From contig NZ_JAEHOI010000002.1 in the NCBI RefSeq assembly GCF_016522535.1, forward strand, positions 496,001 to 560,000: 64,000 nt of DNA, in the 5' to 3' direction. The notes below the pieces were generated by a model. That model was not told the origin of the DNA, did not search any database, and saw only the letters and a program-made list of their open reading frames with translations. Source of the DNA: Leucobacter edaphi (GTDB lineage: Bacteria; Actinomycetota; Actinomycetes; Actinomycetales; Microbacteriaceae). Both the position numbers and the translations under genes were made by a program. This document shows, one piece after another, positions 1 to 10,870 of the stretch. The first letter of the stretch is position 1. Every line of letters starts with the position of its first letter.

Positions 1-9
1 GAGAATCGG

Positions 10-46
10 GCGGCCCGCGCACGGATGCGATCCGGGCGCGGGCCGC
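10..46. terminator. GC-rich hairpin at the window's left edge
   Basis: An 11-bp perfect stem (GCGGCCCGCGC at 10-20 against 36-46) encloses a 15-base loop. It probably ends a gene lying left of the window. There is no strong T tract, so the direction is uncertain. Confidence 0.5.
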
Positions 47-172
47 TTCACTGCATCCGGCTTCCGCACAGTGGTGGTTCCGCTCGCAGCGCTCGGACGT
101 TGCGGGTACCGATATCGGCACCCGCGAAGCCTGCTGCGGGATCGACGCCCTGAGGCCTGCGCAGTGGGATTG

Positions 173-200
173 GTTACTACTACGTGTCGTAGTGTAACTT
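173..200 (+). promoter_or_regulatory. Operator-like inverted repeat overlapping a -10 box
   Basis: The left arm GTTAC-T-ACTACG (173-184) and right arm CGTAGT-GTAAC (188-198) are complementary over 11 positions with one bulged T and a 3-base spacer TGT. The right arm overlaps a candidate -10 hexamer TAACTT (195-200), six bases before GTG 207. A dimeric repressor bound here would block transcription of the downstream secreted protein. The TAC...GTA symmetry recalls BlaI/CopY-type operators, but that is only a resemblance. Confidence 0.55.
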
Positions 201-206
201 TATATG

Positions 207-1280
207 GTGTTGAAAAATTCAGATTGTGTACTTGCCGCAACGGGAGCCTCGGGGGGCGGGTCTCTCCTGCTGCTTGCCGGGGGACTCGTCGTTGTGGCTG
301 TCGCGGTCATGGCGCTCGCAATGATCCGCCATCGCCGTCATCGCTCCGTCGCGATGGGAATCGGCGCACTCGCGCTTGCCGGGGCTCTCCTGATCAGCCC
401 GGTGATTTCGGCCGCGCCGGCGCAGGCAGCGGCCGGTCAGGAAGACTGCCAGCCCGCGCAGCCGGCCGCTCCCGCAACGCCGGCGGCCCCCGCGGTCAAC
501 ACGCCGGCCACCCCTGAAGCGCCGGAACAGCCGGGGAGCGAGGAGCCCACTCCCGCGACGCCCGTCACACCCGAGGCTCCGCGTCTCAGCGAGGTGGACT
601 GCGGTGTCGTGCCCGAGGTGATCATTCCGACCGTTGCGGGCGTCACGTACGAGCGCACCACTGATGGGGACCAGGTGACGATCACCGCCGCCCCCGAGCG
701 GGGCACCACCTTCCCGAGCGGAGTGGCCACGAGCTGGACCTTCACCGTGACCGCTGTTCCCTGCGTCTGCACCCCGACCCCCATCGACTGGGAGGACAAG
801 AGCGCGAGCGACTTCCGCTTCACCAGCACCTCCCTGCCCGATGGCAGCACGAGCTGGACGTACGCTGGCGTTCCCGCCGACTGGGCGCGAGAGGGATCCA
901 CCTTCACCTACGTCGTCTCCGACTCGCACTCCCAGGCGATCAGGTGGAAGGTGCCGGCCGGGGAGCAGCTCCCCGAGGGGCTCAGCACCGACTGGATCTG
1001 GTTGAGCGACGCCGACCGGGCGCGTAGCACAGGCGACTACGTCGACGGCAAGGTGCAGGGCGAATACCAGATCGCTGATGTCGAGGCGAACGTCACCGCC
1101 CAGATCGAGCAGGCCCTGGCGGACGTGCGTGCCAAGCACCCCGGGTACGCGCTCAGCTACGAGCTCGGCAACAATTCGTCATCCCACAGCACGAGGCTGA
1201 CCGTCTCGGTGCCGTCGGACACGTGTGGCGGGTTCGAGACTCGCCATTTCGACTCCGGAAGCGGACAGATCATTTCCTAG
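207..1280 (+). CDS. Secreted protein of unknown function with an N-terminal sorting-signal-like segment
   Basis: A protein of about 357 residues that I do not recognise. Residues 9-13 are LAATG, followed by a hydrophobic stretch (19-40) and RHRRHR (41-46). This is the layout of an LAxTG cell-wall sorting signal, normally found at the C-terminus. Directly after it comes a textbook Sec signal peptide (about 39-74, ending AQA). A Pro/Ala/Thr-rich spacer (about 80-125) and an exported domain with several Cys follow, with no sorting signal at the true C-terminus. I chose GTG 207 because it lies six bases after TAACTT; ATG 204 is the alternative. An in-frame TAA at 195 excludes a longer N-terminus. 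Starts at ATG 321 or ATG 354 would give an ordinary signal peptide but lack ribosome sites. Confidence 0.7.
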   Translation: MLKNSDCVLAATGASGGGSLLLLAGGLVVVAVAVMALAMIRHRRHRSVAMGIGALALAGALLISPVISAAPAQAAAGQEDCQPAQPAAPATPAAPAVNTPATPEAPEQPGSEEPTPATPVTPEAPRLSEVDCGVVPEVIIPTVAGVTYERTTDGDQVTITAAPERGTTFPSGVATSWTFTVTAVPCVCTPTPIDWEDKSASDFRFTSTSLPDGSTSWTYAGVPADWAREGSTFTYVVSDSHSQAIRWKVPAGEQLPEGLSTDWIWLSDADRARSTGDYVDGKVQGEYQIADVEANVTAQIEQALADVRAKHPGYALSYELGNNSSSHSTRLTVSVPSDTCGGFETRHFDSGSGQIIS

Positions 1281-1301
1281 TCCCAACGGCCGGCACTGCA
1301 C

Positions 1302-1340
1302 ACGGGCCCGCACTCGGCGAACTGCCGGGTGCGGGCCCGT
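1302..1340 (+). terminator. Terminator of the secreted-protein gene
   Basis: A 12-bp perfect stem (1302-1313 with 1329-1340) is followed by TTTCTC, 21 bases after the stop codon. Confidence 0.8.
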
Positions 1341-1372
1341 TTCTCGATGTCCACCGTCGCGCGCGCAAACGA

Positions 1373-1423
1373 CTGACCCCCGGGGTCGAGACCGAATGAT
1401 TCGGTCCGACACCCGGGGGTCAG
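1373..1423 (-). terminator. rpsT terminator, two-tier hairpin
   Basis: The outer 12-bp stem (1373-1384 with 1412-1423) contains an inner stem ACCGAA/TTCGGT (1391-1405). It lies just downstream of rpsT on the minus strand and could also work in the plus direction. Confidence 0.7.
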
Positions 1424-1453
1424 AGCACTGCGGGCCGGAACGGCCGGAGCGAG

Positions 1454-1714
1454 TTAGAGCGCGGCGACCTGGGTCGCGAGCTTCGACTTGCGGTTCGCAG
1501 CCTGGTTCTTGTGAATGACGCCCTTCGAGACGGCCTTGTCGAGCTTGCGGCTCGCAACCTTCAGCTCGGTCTGAGCGACCGACTTGTCGCCGGCCGCAAT
1601 GGCGCGACGGGTCGCGCGCACCGCGGTGCGGAGCTCGCTCTTGACCGCGCGGTTGCGCTCGGTCGCCTTGGCGTTGGTCTTGATGCGCTTGATCTGCGAC
1701 TTGATGTTTGCCAC
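1454..1714 (-). CDS. rpsT: 30S ribosomal protein S20
   Basis: An 86-residue basic protein with the typical S20 start (M)[10 protein letters not shown] and an Ala/Lys-rich helical body; it binds 16S rRNA in the small subunit. The GTG start at 1714 is chosen because S20 begins with this motif and an AGGA sits upstream. The open frame extends further upstream but that part is not S20-like. The gene is monocistronic with its own hairpin terminator. Confidence 0.96.
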   Translation of the reverse strand: MANIKSQIKRIKTNAKATERNRAVKSELRTAVRATRRAIAAGDKSVAQTELKVASRKLDKAVSKGVIHKNQAANRKSKLATQVAAL

Positions 1715-1819
1715 GTGAAGCAGTGTCCTAACAAATAGTGAAATGAACTGGTGTTCCGCGCGGCGAGAGAGGGCACCCCGCGGGTGTGTGGTGATAAGCC
1801 ACACGCAAGCCAAGAGCCA

Positions 1820-1825
1820 ATCTTA
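1820..1825 (-). promoter_or_regulatory. Candidate rpsT -10 box
   Basis: TAAGAT on the minus strand, implying an rpsT leader of about 100 bases. No convincing -35 box is seen. Confidence 0.4.
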
Positions 1826-1856
1826 GCAGAATCCGCGGGATCGATCCCGCAGGAAC

Positions 1857-2651
1857 TCAGAGAAGCTCGACCGTGTCGCCCACGCGGATCGTGCCGCCGC
1901 CGGCGCGGGGGAGCAGGAAGTGGCCGAAGGTGGGCTGGGGCTGCCCGAACACGCGGGTCAAGGTGCTGAGTACCTCGGCGTCGCGCACGCCCGTCTCGGG
2001 GTTCGCGTGCGTGTTGAGGCAGCGGCCGATCGGCTTCTCCGCCACGAACTCGACCTCGCCGATCCGGACGCCCGAGAGTTCGCCGATCTCCTCCCACGGG
2101 GCGAGCCCGTCCACGGCGATGTTGGAGCGGAAGCGATGATCCGAGATCTCGCGGCCGAGCGCCTCGCCGAGTGCCGCGAGGCTGCCGCGCCCGTGCATCG
2201 ACACGTATCCGCGGGCACTGTCCTGGAACTCGGACTGAGCGACCTCGCCGAGAAGCGTCAGGGGGAGCCTGCCCGGCCGTGCGAGCTGATCGCCGTCTTC
2301 GCTGCCCCGCAGAAACGCGGTCACGGCCTCTGCGAGCTGCTCGCGGCCCGCGGGGGAGAGGTCCGCCTCGACGAGGGGGCCGTCGGGGCCGTCGATCCTG
2401 ATCCGCTCCGCCTCGGTGTCGAGCCGCAGACGCAGGCGCGCGAGCGAGGGGAACTCCATGCGCGTGAGTCCCTTCGACTTCGCCCACACTCGCATGCCCT
2501 CCCGTTCGCGAGGCTCGAGCCCGTTCGCGAAGCGGAACGCGAAGGCCCGATCGCCCCGCACACGCCCGTCCTCTTGAATGACGAGCTCGTCGACGGACTC
2601 CTGCGTGAAGCCCTTGACGGGGAACCGATACAGCGCTGCTACCTGTGCCAT
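1857..2651 (-). CDS. MOSC domain-containing protein
   Basis: 264 residues. The N-terminal part (about 1-100) resembles the MOSC N-terminal beta barrel, and the C-terminal half is a MOSC domain with its conserved cysteine in GRCLNTHANPETG. MOSC domains occur in molybdenum-cofactor sulfurases and in enzymes such as YiiM and mARC that bind sulfur or molybdenum cofactor. The substrate cannot be read from sequence. It starts with MAQVAALYRFPVKG, typical of the family, and is probably cytoplasmic. It is divergent from lepA. Confidence 0.85.
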   Translation of the reverse strand: MAQVAALYRFPVKGFTQESVDELVIQEDGRVRGDRAFAFRFANGLEPREREGMRVWAKSKGLTRMEFPSLARLRLRLDTEAERIRIDGPDGPLVEADLSPAGREQLAEAVTAFLRGSEDGDQLARPGRLPLTLLGEVAQSEFQDSARGYVSMHGRGSLAALGEALGREISDHRFRSNIAVDGLAPWEEIGELSGVRIGEVEFVAEKPIGRCLNTHANPETGVRDAEVLSTLTRVFGQPQPTFGHFLLPRAGGGTIRVGDTVELL

Positions 2652-2743
2652 CCCCCCAGTCTGTCAAAAGTCATCCCAGGTCACGAGCGTGAACCGCGTG
2701 CTGAGGCCCGGTGATCCCGCGCTCTATGGAATAATGGCTGGCA

Positions 2744-4593
<1,850 letters not shown>

Positions 4594-4597
<4 letters not shown>

Positions 4598-6405
4598 GCG
4601 AGGAGCCGATCAAGCGCCGCAGTACCCACGTCGAGATGCCGGTCTCGTACGCGGCGGTCGGGGCGACCCGCACCGCCGATATCGTCCGGTACCCGCCGGA
4701 GGGCACCACGCCCTACGAGGAGACGCTGCGGCTCGGGAGCGGCGCCGACCGCTACCTGCTCGCATCGAGCCTCCTCATGACCTGGGGCGCGCAGCGCGGA
4801 GGCGGCCTGCAGGTCACCGAGGTCGTGCGCGGACGCGGGGCCGACTACGAGGGGCTCGAGTTCGACGCCGACGGCCGCGCCCAGGGCATCGCCGAGTCGG
4901 AGGACAAGTTCGGTCCGGACGGTGAGCCCTACATCACCTCCGGAACCACGGCGGTGCTCCGCGGCGATGATCAGCCCGATCGCAGCATCCTGGTGATCTA
5001 CGTGATCGACGAGGATCGCCGCAGCGGATTCGCGTGGGGCACTTCCGACGAGAACGGCGCCGTGGGAGAGCAGCTCTTCTTCGTCGAGCAGCGCGAAGAC
5101 GATACCGTCTGGGCCGTCGCCCGCGGCTTCCTCAGCGCGCCGCGCAACGGTCTGCTCGGGCTCAAGGCCCGATCCGATCTGAAGACCGCGCTCGAGGCCG
5201 TGAAGCGGCAGCTCAACGCGCTCGCGCCGGGCCTCCTCACGAGTCAAGTCGCAGCGGGTCTCGCCGCTGAGGTGCAGCCCGACGAGGCTTCGGACAGGAG
5301 CGAGGGGTCGGAGGAGGCCGCAGGAGCACACGAAACCGCCGATTCCGCACACGAAACCGCCGATGCCGCGGCCTTCCCGGCCGAGTCGGCTACGGAAGTC
5401 GCTCCCGAGTCCGCCGATGCCGCGGCCACTCCGGCCGATGATCGAGCGGACCGCGAGGAGTCGGATCCCGAAACCGTGAACATCGAGTTCATCGGCGAGC
5501 GCGAGGACACCGACGCGCCAGCGCCCGATGTTGAGACGGCCGAGGAACCCGAGGCCGTCACGGCGATCCTCGTGCTGGACGACGACGCAGATGCGACGGA
5601 GCAGTCGTCGGCCGAGGCGGAAGACTCGACGGACTCCCACAGCCAGGACCCTCAGGGCGACCCGCAGACGGCGGCGACGCCCGGGACCGGGTCTGAGACT
5701 GAGACTGAGACTGAGACTGAGGCCGAAGCGGCACTCGGGCCGGACGACAGCGAATCTCCGCGCTCCGCTGGCGCGGAAGCCGAGGACGACGCCGCCGACT
5801 GCCCGATCGAGGCGGACGCCTCGAGCACGGTCGAGGACGAACACCAGGAGGCTGACCTTTCCGAGTCGCCCGCACCGGTGCCGGAGGACAGCCCGAGCGA
5901 CGCGGAGGCGGACCTCGCGGCGGACGATCTCGCGGAGGACGATCCCGCGGAAGCCGAAGGCGCCGCACCCGATGAGGCGGTCGACGAGGCGGAAGCCGAT
6001 GCGTCTGAGGCCGAGCCAGCGGCGGTCGTTGATTCCGCCGCCGCGGACGACGGCGAGCGCGAGACTGTTTCCGGGTCGACCGAGGAATTCGAAGCGGGAA
6101 CGACCGAGGAGACCGAGGTCGCCTCGGAGCCGGAGTCTGAGCCGGAGCCCGAGTCGGCGTCTGAGGCAGTGTCTGAGCCGGAGCCGGAATCTGAGACCGA
6201 GCCGGAAGCGTCTGCCGACTCCGCTCCCGTCGACGAATCCGCTCCTGCGGACGAGCCCGCGCGCGATGAGCCGGCCGGATCGGACGAGCCCGCTGGCGTC
6301 TCCGAGCCGGAGCCGGCCGAGCCTGCGACGCCGCCTGCTGCCCAGGAAACCGCGAGGCCGATCCCGCAGGCCCACCAGCGTCGCCCCTCGAAGAAGCGTC
6401 CGTGA
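4594..6405 (+). CDS. DUF1990 family protein with a long acidic tail
   Basis: 603 residues. Residues about 15-225 form a DUF1990-type domain ([26 protein letters not shown] and [18 protein letters not shown] regions); the biochemical role of this family is unknown. Residues about 228-603 are low complexity, dominated by Glu, Asp, Ser, Ala and Pro, and presumably disordered. GTG 4594 overlaps the lepA stop (GTGA). The tail is encoded by locally repetitive DNA. The gene sits between lepA and hemW and ends before a good AGGAGG for hemW. Confidence 0.8.
5326..5364 (+). repeat. 18-bp direct repeat in the acidic-tail region
   Basis: GCACACGAAACCGCCGAT occurs at 5326-5343 and 5347-5364, encoding two copies of an AHETAD unit in the acidic tail. 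Confidence 0.85.
5695..5718 (+). repeat. Hexamer tandem repeat (GAGACT)4
   Basis: Four perfect GAGACT copies, in frame, encode an alternating Glu-Thr run. Six-base units keep the frame when copy number changes, so the tail could vary in length between strains. Confidence 0.9.
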
Positions 6406-6420
6406 GTTCAGGAGGTTGCC

Positions 6421-7644
6421 GTGCCGAGCGTCCTGCCTGAGGGCGAGCCGGCACCCGAGGACGGAACCCTCCCGGCGACCGCCGCGGAAGGGGCCGCTGA
6501 TCGCGACTTCTGCGTGTATGTTCACGTGCCATACTGCCGGGTCCGCTGCGGGTACTGCGACTTCAACACCTACACCGCGAGTGAGCTCGGCGGGACCCGG
6601 CGCGAGGACTTCGCCGGGCAGCTCCGTCGCGAACTCGAGCTCGGCGGCCGCGTGCTCACCGAGTCCGGAGTCCCTGATCGGCCCGTTTCCACCGTGTTCT
6701 TCGGGGGAGGCACGCCGACGCTGCTGCCGGCCTCCGACCTGGCGTGGATGCTCGACGGGATCCGCGAGCAGTGGGAGCTGGCGCCCGGCGCGGAAGTGAC
6801 CACTGAGGCGAATCCGGACTCGGTCGACGCCGAGTACCTGCGCGCCCTGGCTGCGGCCGGGTTCACTCGGGTGAGTTTCGGCATGCAATCTGCGGTTCCT
6901 CACGTGCTCCGGACGCTGGATCGCACGCACGAGCCGTCGCGCGTCCCGCAGGTCGTCGAGTGGGCACGCGAGGCGGGCCTCCAGGTGAGCGTCGACCTGA
7001 TCTACGGGACACCGGGGGAGTCTCTCGCAGACTGGGAGCGCTCGGTCGACGCCGCCCTCGCGTGCGACCCCGATCACATCTCCGCGTACGCCCTCATCAT
7101 CGAGCAGGGCACCAAGCTGGCGGCGCAGATCAGGCGCGGTGAGGTGGCGGCGCCCGACGACGATCTGCACGCGGAGATGTATGAGCTCGCTGAACGAAAG
7201 TTCGCTGAGGCCGGACTCCGCTGGTACGAGATCAGCAACTGGTCACGCACGCCGGAGACGCGGTCCCGGCACAATCTCGCCTACTGGACCGGCGAGGACT
7301 GGTGGGGAGCCGGGCCTGGCGCGCACAGCCACGTCGGTGGGGTGCGCTGGTGGAACGTCAAGCACCCCGGGGCGTACGCTCAGCGGATCGCGCGGGGGAT
7401 CTCCCCGGCTCACGCCAGGGAGATCCTGACCCCGGAACAGCGCCGGGAGGAGCGTGTGCTCCTCGAGACCAGGATCGCGGACGGATTGTCAGCGGACGTC
7501 CTCACGGCCGAGGAGCGCCGTGCGATCCCGAATCTGATCGCCGACGGGCTCCTCGACGGGCGCGCCGCGATCAGGGGTCGGCTGGTGCCGACGCTGCGCG
7601 GGCGGCTGCTCGCTGACACGGTCGTGCACTCGCTGCTGGGTTGA
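6421..7644 (+). CDS. hemW: Radical SAM protein HemW (heme chaperone, coproporphyrinogen III oxidase-like)
   Basis: 407 residues. The radical SAM cluster motif is in YCRVRCGYC, with VFFGGGTPTLL and ANPDS downstream and a C-terminal HemN-type domain with YEISNW. HemW proteins bind heme and a 4Fe-4S cluster and are thought to deliver heme, rather than to oxidise coproporphyrinogen as HemN does. The GTG start has AGGAGG (6410-6415) five bases upstream. It follows lepA and the DUF1990 gene in the same direction and precedes hrcA-dnaJ. Confidence 0.95.
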   Translation: MPSVLPEGEPAPEDGTLPATAAEGAADRDFCVYVHVPYCRVRCGYCDFNTYTASELGGTRREDFAGQLRRELELGGRVLTESGVPDRPVSTVFFGGGTPTLLPASDLAWMLDGIREQWELAPGAEVTTEANPDSVDAEYLRALAAAGFTRVSFGMQSAVPHVLRTLDRTHEPSRVPQVVEWAREAGLQVSVDLIYGTPGESLADWERSVDAALACDPDHISAYALIIEQGTKLAAQIRRGEVAAPDDDLHAEMYELAERKFAEAGLRWYEISNWSRTPETRSRHNLAYWTGEDWWGAGPGAHSHVGGVRWWNVKHPGAYAQRIARGISPAHAREILTPEQRREERVLLETRIADGLSADVLTAEERRAIPNLIADGLLDGRAAIRGRLVPTLRGRLLADTVVHSLLG

Positions 7645-7694
7645 CCCGGCCGCGGCGCGCCGAAAACGCACAGGGCGGGGCATGCCGCCTGCGC

Positions 7695-7700
7695 TAGACT
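7695..7700 (+). promoter_or_regulatory. hrcA -10 box
   Basis: TAGACT lies directly before the CIRCE element, so HrcA bound at CIRCE would cover the transcription start. Confidence 0.65.
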
Positions 7701-7726
7701 TGGCACTCGGGATTCGAGAGTGCCAG
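7700..7726 (+). promoter_or_regulatory. CIRCE element, HrcA operator
   Basis: TTGGCACTC-N9-GAGTGCCAG is a near-consensus CIRCE (consensus TTAGCACTC-N9-GAGTGCTAA), 40 bases upstream of hrcA. This predicts heat-inducible autoregulation of hrcA-dnaJ. Confidence 0.95.
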
Positions 7727-7765
7727 TCGTGTGGCCCATGCAATTCGCGAGAACGGAGAGGATCG

Positions 7766-8803
7766 ATGGTTTCTGAACGCAGTCTTGCCGTTCTGCACGC
7801 GATCGTCAACGACTTCGTCTCGTCGAACGAACCCGTGGGGTCGAAGGCCATCGTCGAGCGCCACCGATTCGGCGTTTCCGCCGCAACGATCCGCAACGAC
7901 ATGGCGCTGCTCGAGGAGGACGAGCTGATCGCGCAGCCCCACACCTCTTCGGGTCGTGTTCCGACCGACAAGGGGTACCGGCTGTACGTCGATACGCTCG
8001 CGAGGGCGCGCCCGCTCACCTCTGCGCAGCGCGCAGCGATCGAGCGCTTTCTCGGCGAGTCCAGCGACCTTGATGACGTGATGGGACGTACGGTCCGGAT
8101 GCTCTCGCAGCTCACGAACCAGGTGGCGGTCGCCCAGTATCCGTCGATGCGCCGCACGGTCGTGCGCAGCATCGAGCTAGTGCCCATCACCGAGGATCGC
8201 GTGCTCAGCGTGCTGATCCTCGGCAACGGCGTCGTCGAGCAGCAGTTCGCGCAGCTCCCCGCTGCCCGCGTCACGGAGGCGTGGGTGCACGGGCTCAAGC
8301 AACGGATCGCGGAGGCCACCGTCGGCGTGGACGTCGAGGGCGCAGTCGCGAGGCTCGGCGAGCTCGCGGGCGAGATCGGGGACCACGTCGAACCCGATGA
8401 GGCGGAGCTCGTCGGTCGCGTCATCGAGGTGGTCATCGCACAGCTCCAGGCCAACCGCGGCGATCGTATCGCGGTGGCGGGCGCCGCCAATCTCTCGCGC
8501 CCCGGCGGGTTCGTGACCTCCCTGCCCGTTGTGCTCGAGGCGATCGAGGAGCAGGTCACCCTCCTGAAGCTCTTCGACGAGCTCGTTCAGGACGGCCGTG
8601 ACGTTACGGCATCGATCGGCCGTGAGAATGAGGCGTACGGCCTGCCGACCACGGCGGTGCTGGCCTCGAACTACGAGGAAGCCGGCAGCTTCGCCTCGAA
8701 GGTCGGCGTTCTCGGCCCGATCCGAATGGACTACGCCGGCAACATCGCCGCCGTTCGCGCGGTCGCGCGATATCTCAACCGCGTACTCGACGCGGACCAC
8801 TGA
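7766..8803 (+). CDS. hrcA: Heat-inducible transcription repressor HrcA
   Basis: 345 residues. It has an N-terminal winged-helix region ([15 protein letters not shown]... [16 protein letters not shown]... [17 protein letters not shown]), a central GAF-like domain and a C-terminal dimerisation part. It represses chaperone genes at CIRCE sites, one of which lies in its own leader. ATG 7766 is preferred because GGAGAGGA precedes it; the frame is open further upstream but that stretch holds the operator. Likely co-transcribed with dnaJ 68 bases downstream. Confidence 0.97.
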   Translation: MVSERSLAVLHAIVNDFVSSNEPVGSKAIVERHRFGVSAATIRNDMALLEEDELIAQPHTSSGRVPTDKGYRLYVDTLARARPLTSAQRAAIERFLGESSDLDDVMGRTVRMLSQLTNQVAVAQYPSMRRTVVRSIELVPITEDRVLSVLILGNGVVEQQFAQLPAARVTEAWVHGLKQRIAEATVGVDVEGAVARLGELAGEIGDHVEPDEAELVGRVIEVVIAQLQANRGDRIAVAGAANLSRPGGFVTSLPVVLEAIEEQVTLLKLFDELVQDGRDVTASIGRENEAYGLPTTAVLASNYEEAGSFASKVGVLGPIRMDYAGNIAAVRAVARYLNRVLDADH

Positions 8804-8871
8804 CCACGGCGCCGGCAGACCGGCACGCCGCACCACCTTCACCACACGACGAACATCTGAGGAGCCCCGAC

Positions 8872-9975
8872 TTGGCCGATCACTACGAGACCCTGGGCGT
8901 TTCGCGCGAGGCGACGCCCGAGGAAATCAAGAAGGCCTACCGGCGCCTGGCGCGCCAACTCCACCCCGACGTCAATCCGAGCGAGGAGGCGGCCGAGCAG
9001 TTTAAGTCGGTCACTCACGCCTATGACGTGCTGAGCGATCCCGAGCAGCGGCAGCGCTACGACATGGGCGGCGGCCAGGGCGGAGCCGCCGGCTTCGGCG
9101 ACATCTTCGAGACGTTCTTCGGCGCCGGATTCGGCGGCGGGGGTGGCCAGCGGGGCCCGCGGTCCCGCTCGGAGCGCGGCGACGACGCGATGATCCGCGT
9201 CGATGTCGAGCTCAATGAGGTCATCTTCGGCGTGCAGCGCGAGATCACCGTGAACACGGCGGTGCTTTGCAGCGTGTGCGAGGGCAGCTGCTGCCAGCCG
9301 GGAACGCACCCGGTCACCTGTGACGTCTGCCAGGGGCAGGGCCAGGTGCAGCGCCAGGTGCGCTCGCTGTTCGGCAACGTGCTCACCATGCACCCGTGCG
9401 GCAGCTGCCAGGGGTACGGGACGATCATCGAGCACCCGTGCGTGGAGTGCGGTGGGAAGGGACGGGTGCGCGAGCGCCGCTCCATGCTCATCGACATCCC
9501 GTCCGGGATCGACACGGGCACGCGCCTGCAGATGCGCGGCGGCGGCGAGGTCGGGCCCGGTGGCGGGCCGAACGGCGACCTCTTCATCGAGTTCCGCGTC
9601 ATGCACCACGACACGTTCAGCCGCGATGGCAACGACCTCCTCGCGACCATGCAGGTGTCCATGGCAGACGCGATTCTCGGCACCGAGGCGAAGCTGGCCG
9701 CGCTGGACGGCGAGGCGGTCGTCGAGGTGGAGCCCGGCACGCAGTCGGGCGACATGATCACGGTGCGCGGGCGCGGCATCCAGGGTCTCCGGACCACGAC
9801 GCGGGGCGACCTGAAGATCGCGGTCCAGGTGGTCACCCCGACGAAGCTCTCGGGTCGCGAGAAGGACCTGGTGCGCCAGCTCGCCGCGCTGCGCAAGGAC
9901 GAGCCGCCGCATCTGGGCGAGTTCCACCAGGGATTCTTCGGGAAGATCCGCGACCGCTTCTTCCGCCAGGGCTAG
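8872..9975 (+). CDS. dnaJ: Chaperone DnaJ (Hsp40)
   Basis: 367 residues: J domain with HPD (about 1-65), short Gly-rich linker, zinc-binding domain with four Cys pairs (CSVC, CDVC, CGSC, CVEC), then the C-terminal substrate-binding domains. The first zinc repeat reads CSVCEGSCC, with Cys where the usual CxxCxGxG has Gly. I recall this as common in the actinobacterial HrcA-linked DnaJ. It stimulates the DnaK ATPase. The TTG start is supported by GAGGAG nine bases upstream. Confidence 0.96.
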   Translation: MADHYETLGVSREATPEEIKKAYRRLARQLHPDVNPSEEAAEQFKSVTHAYDVLSDPEQRQRYDMGGGQGGAAGFGDIFETFFGAGFGGGGGQRGPRSRSERGDDAMIRVDVELNEVIFGVQREITVNTAVLCSVCEGSCCQPGTHPVTCDVCQGQGQVQRQVRSLFGNVLTMHPCGSCQGYGTIIEHPCVECGGKGRVRERRSMLIDIPSGIDTGTRLQMRGGGEVGPGGGPNGDLFIEFRVMHHDTFSRDGNDLLATMQVSMADAILGTEAKLAALDGEAVVEVEPGTQSGDMITVRGRGIQGLRTTTRGDLKIAVQVVTPTKLSGREKDLVRQLAALRKDEPPHLGEFHQGFFGKIRDRFFRQG

Positions 9976-9982
9976 TCGAGCC

Positions 9983-10753
9983 GTGGCGAACCTCTACTAC
10001 CGCGAGGATCTTCCGCTCGACGCGTTTCGGCCGGGATCCCGCGTCGAGGTGCTCGGCGAGGAAGCGCGGCACGCGGTTCGCGTGAGTCGCCTCCGCGAGG
10101 GGGAGCGGATCCTCGTCGGGAATGGCGCGGGGATCATCGGGGCGGGTCCGGTCACCTCCGTGGCGAAGGACCGCTTCGTGGTCGAGCTCGACGGCGTGGA
10201 GGAGTCCCGGCCTCCCGGGGTGGAACTCGTGCTCGTGCAGGCGCTCGCGAAGGGCGATCGCGACGAGCGCGCCGTCGAACAGGCAACCGAGTTCGGGGTG
10301 GACCGGATCATCCCGTGGGAGGCCTCTCGGTCGGTCTCACGCTGGTCCGGTCGCGGCGGCGGCCAGGAGAAGGTGGAGCGCGGGGTCGCGAAGTGGGCGC
10401 GAATCGCTCGTGAGGCGGCGAAGCAGTCCATTCGTTACCAAATTCCCAGCGTGTCTGCCCCGGTCGGCATCGCGGAGCTTGAGGCGATCGCTTCAGGCGG
10501 TGACGCGCTCGTTATCGCGCTCCATCCCCGGCGGGGAAAGCGCCTGACCGAGCGCCTCGCACGCGGCCTCGATGCCGCGATCGGCGCGGTCTATCTGGTG
10601 GTGGGTCCCGAGGGCGGATTCGCTGATGAGGAGCTCGATGCGCTCGAGAGCGCCGGGGCCGAGGTGCTCGTGCTCGGCGACACCGTGCTGCGCACCTCCT
10701 CAGCCGGTCCAGCGGCCCTCGCGGTCCTCAACTCCGCGCTCGGCCGCTGGTAG
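9983..10753 (+). CDS. rsmE: 16S rRNA (uracil-1498-N3)-methyltransferase RsmE
   Basis: 256 residues. An N-terminal PUA-like domain (HAVRVSRLREGERI) precedes a SPOUT-type methyltransferase domain ending in the knotted SAM site (YLVVGPEGGF, LGDTVLRTSSA). It methylates U1498 of 16S rRNA. The GTG start lies seven bases after the dnaJ stop, a conserved arrangement after hrcA-dnaJ in many bacteria. Confidence 0.96.
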   Translation: MANLYYREDLPLDAFRPGSRVEVLGEEARHAVRVSRLREGERILVGNGAGIIGAGPVTSVAKDRFVVELDGVEESRPPGVELVLVQALAKGDRDERAVEQATEFGVDRIIPWEASRSVSRWSGRGGGQEKVERGVAKWARIAREAAKQSIRYQIPSVSAPVGIAELEAIASGGDALVIALHPRRGKRLTERLARGLDAAIGAVYLVVGPEGGFADEELDALESAGAEVLVLGDTVLRTSSAGPAALAVLNSALGRW

Positions 10754-10859
10754 AACCGCGGGTCCGCTCCCGCCCACCCGGGGGATTCGCCCCGCAGCCA
10801 CACGGCGACCTCTCAGCCCCTTGCTACCTGGCGTTCACCCTGCCGTCGCTCTGCATCCC

Positions 10860-10865
10860 TAGCGT
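10860..10865 (+). promoter_or_regulatory. Candidate -10 box of the glycosyltransferase gene
   Basis: TAGCGT lies five bases before ATG 10871, consistent with a leaderless transcript. Confidence 0.45.
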
Positions 10866-10870
10866 GAAAG

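Noticed and set aside
1-203. Small plus-strand frame from position 71
   Set aside because: It overlaps the promoter and the secreted-protein gene in another frame and encodes an Arg-rich product with no signal.
204-206. ATG 204 as start of the secreted protein
   Set aside because: Only three bases after the -10 hexamer; GTG 207 in the same frame fits the spacing seen at other leaderless genes. It remains possible.
5695-5718. GAGACT tandem repeat as a CRISPR or phase-variation switch
   Set aside because: The unit is six bases, in frame and without spacers; it can change length but not switch the frame.
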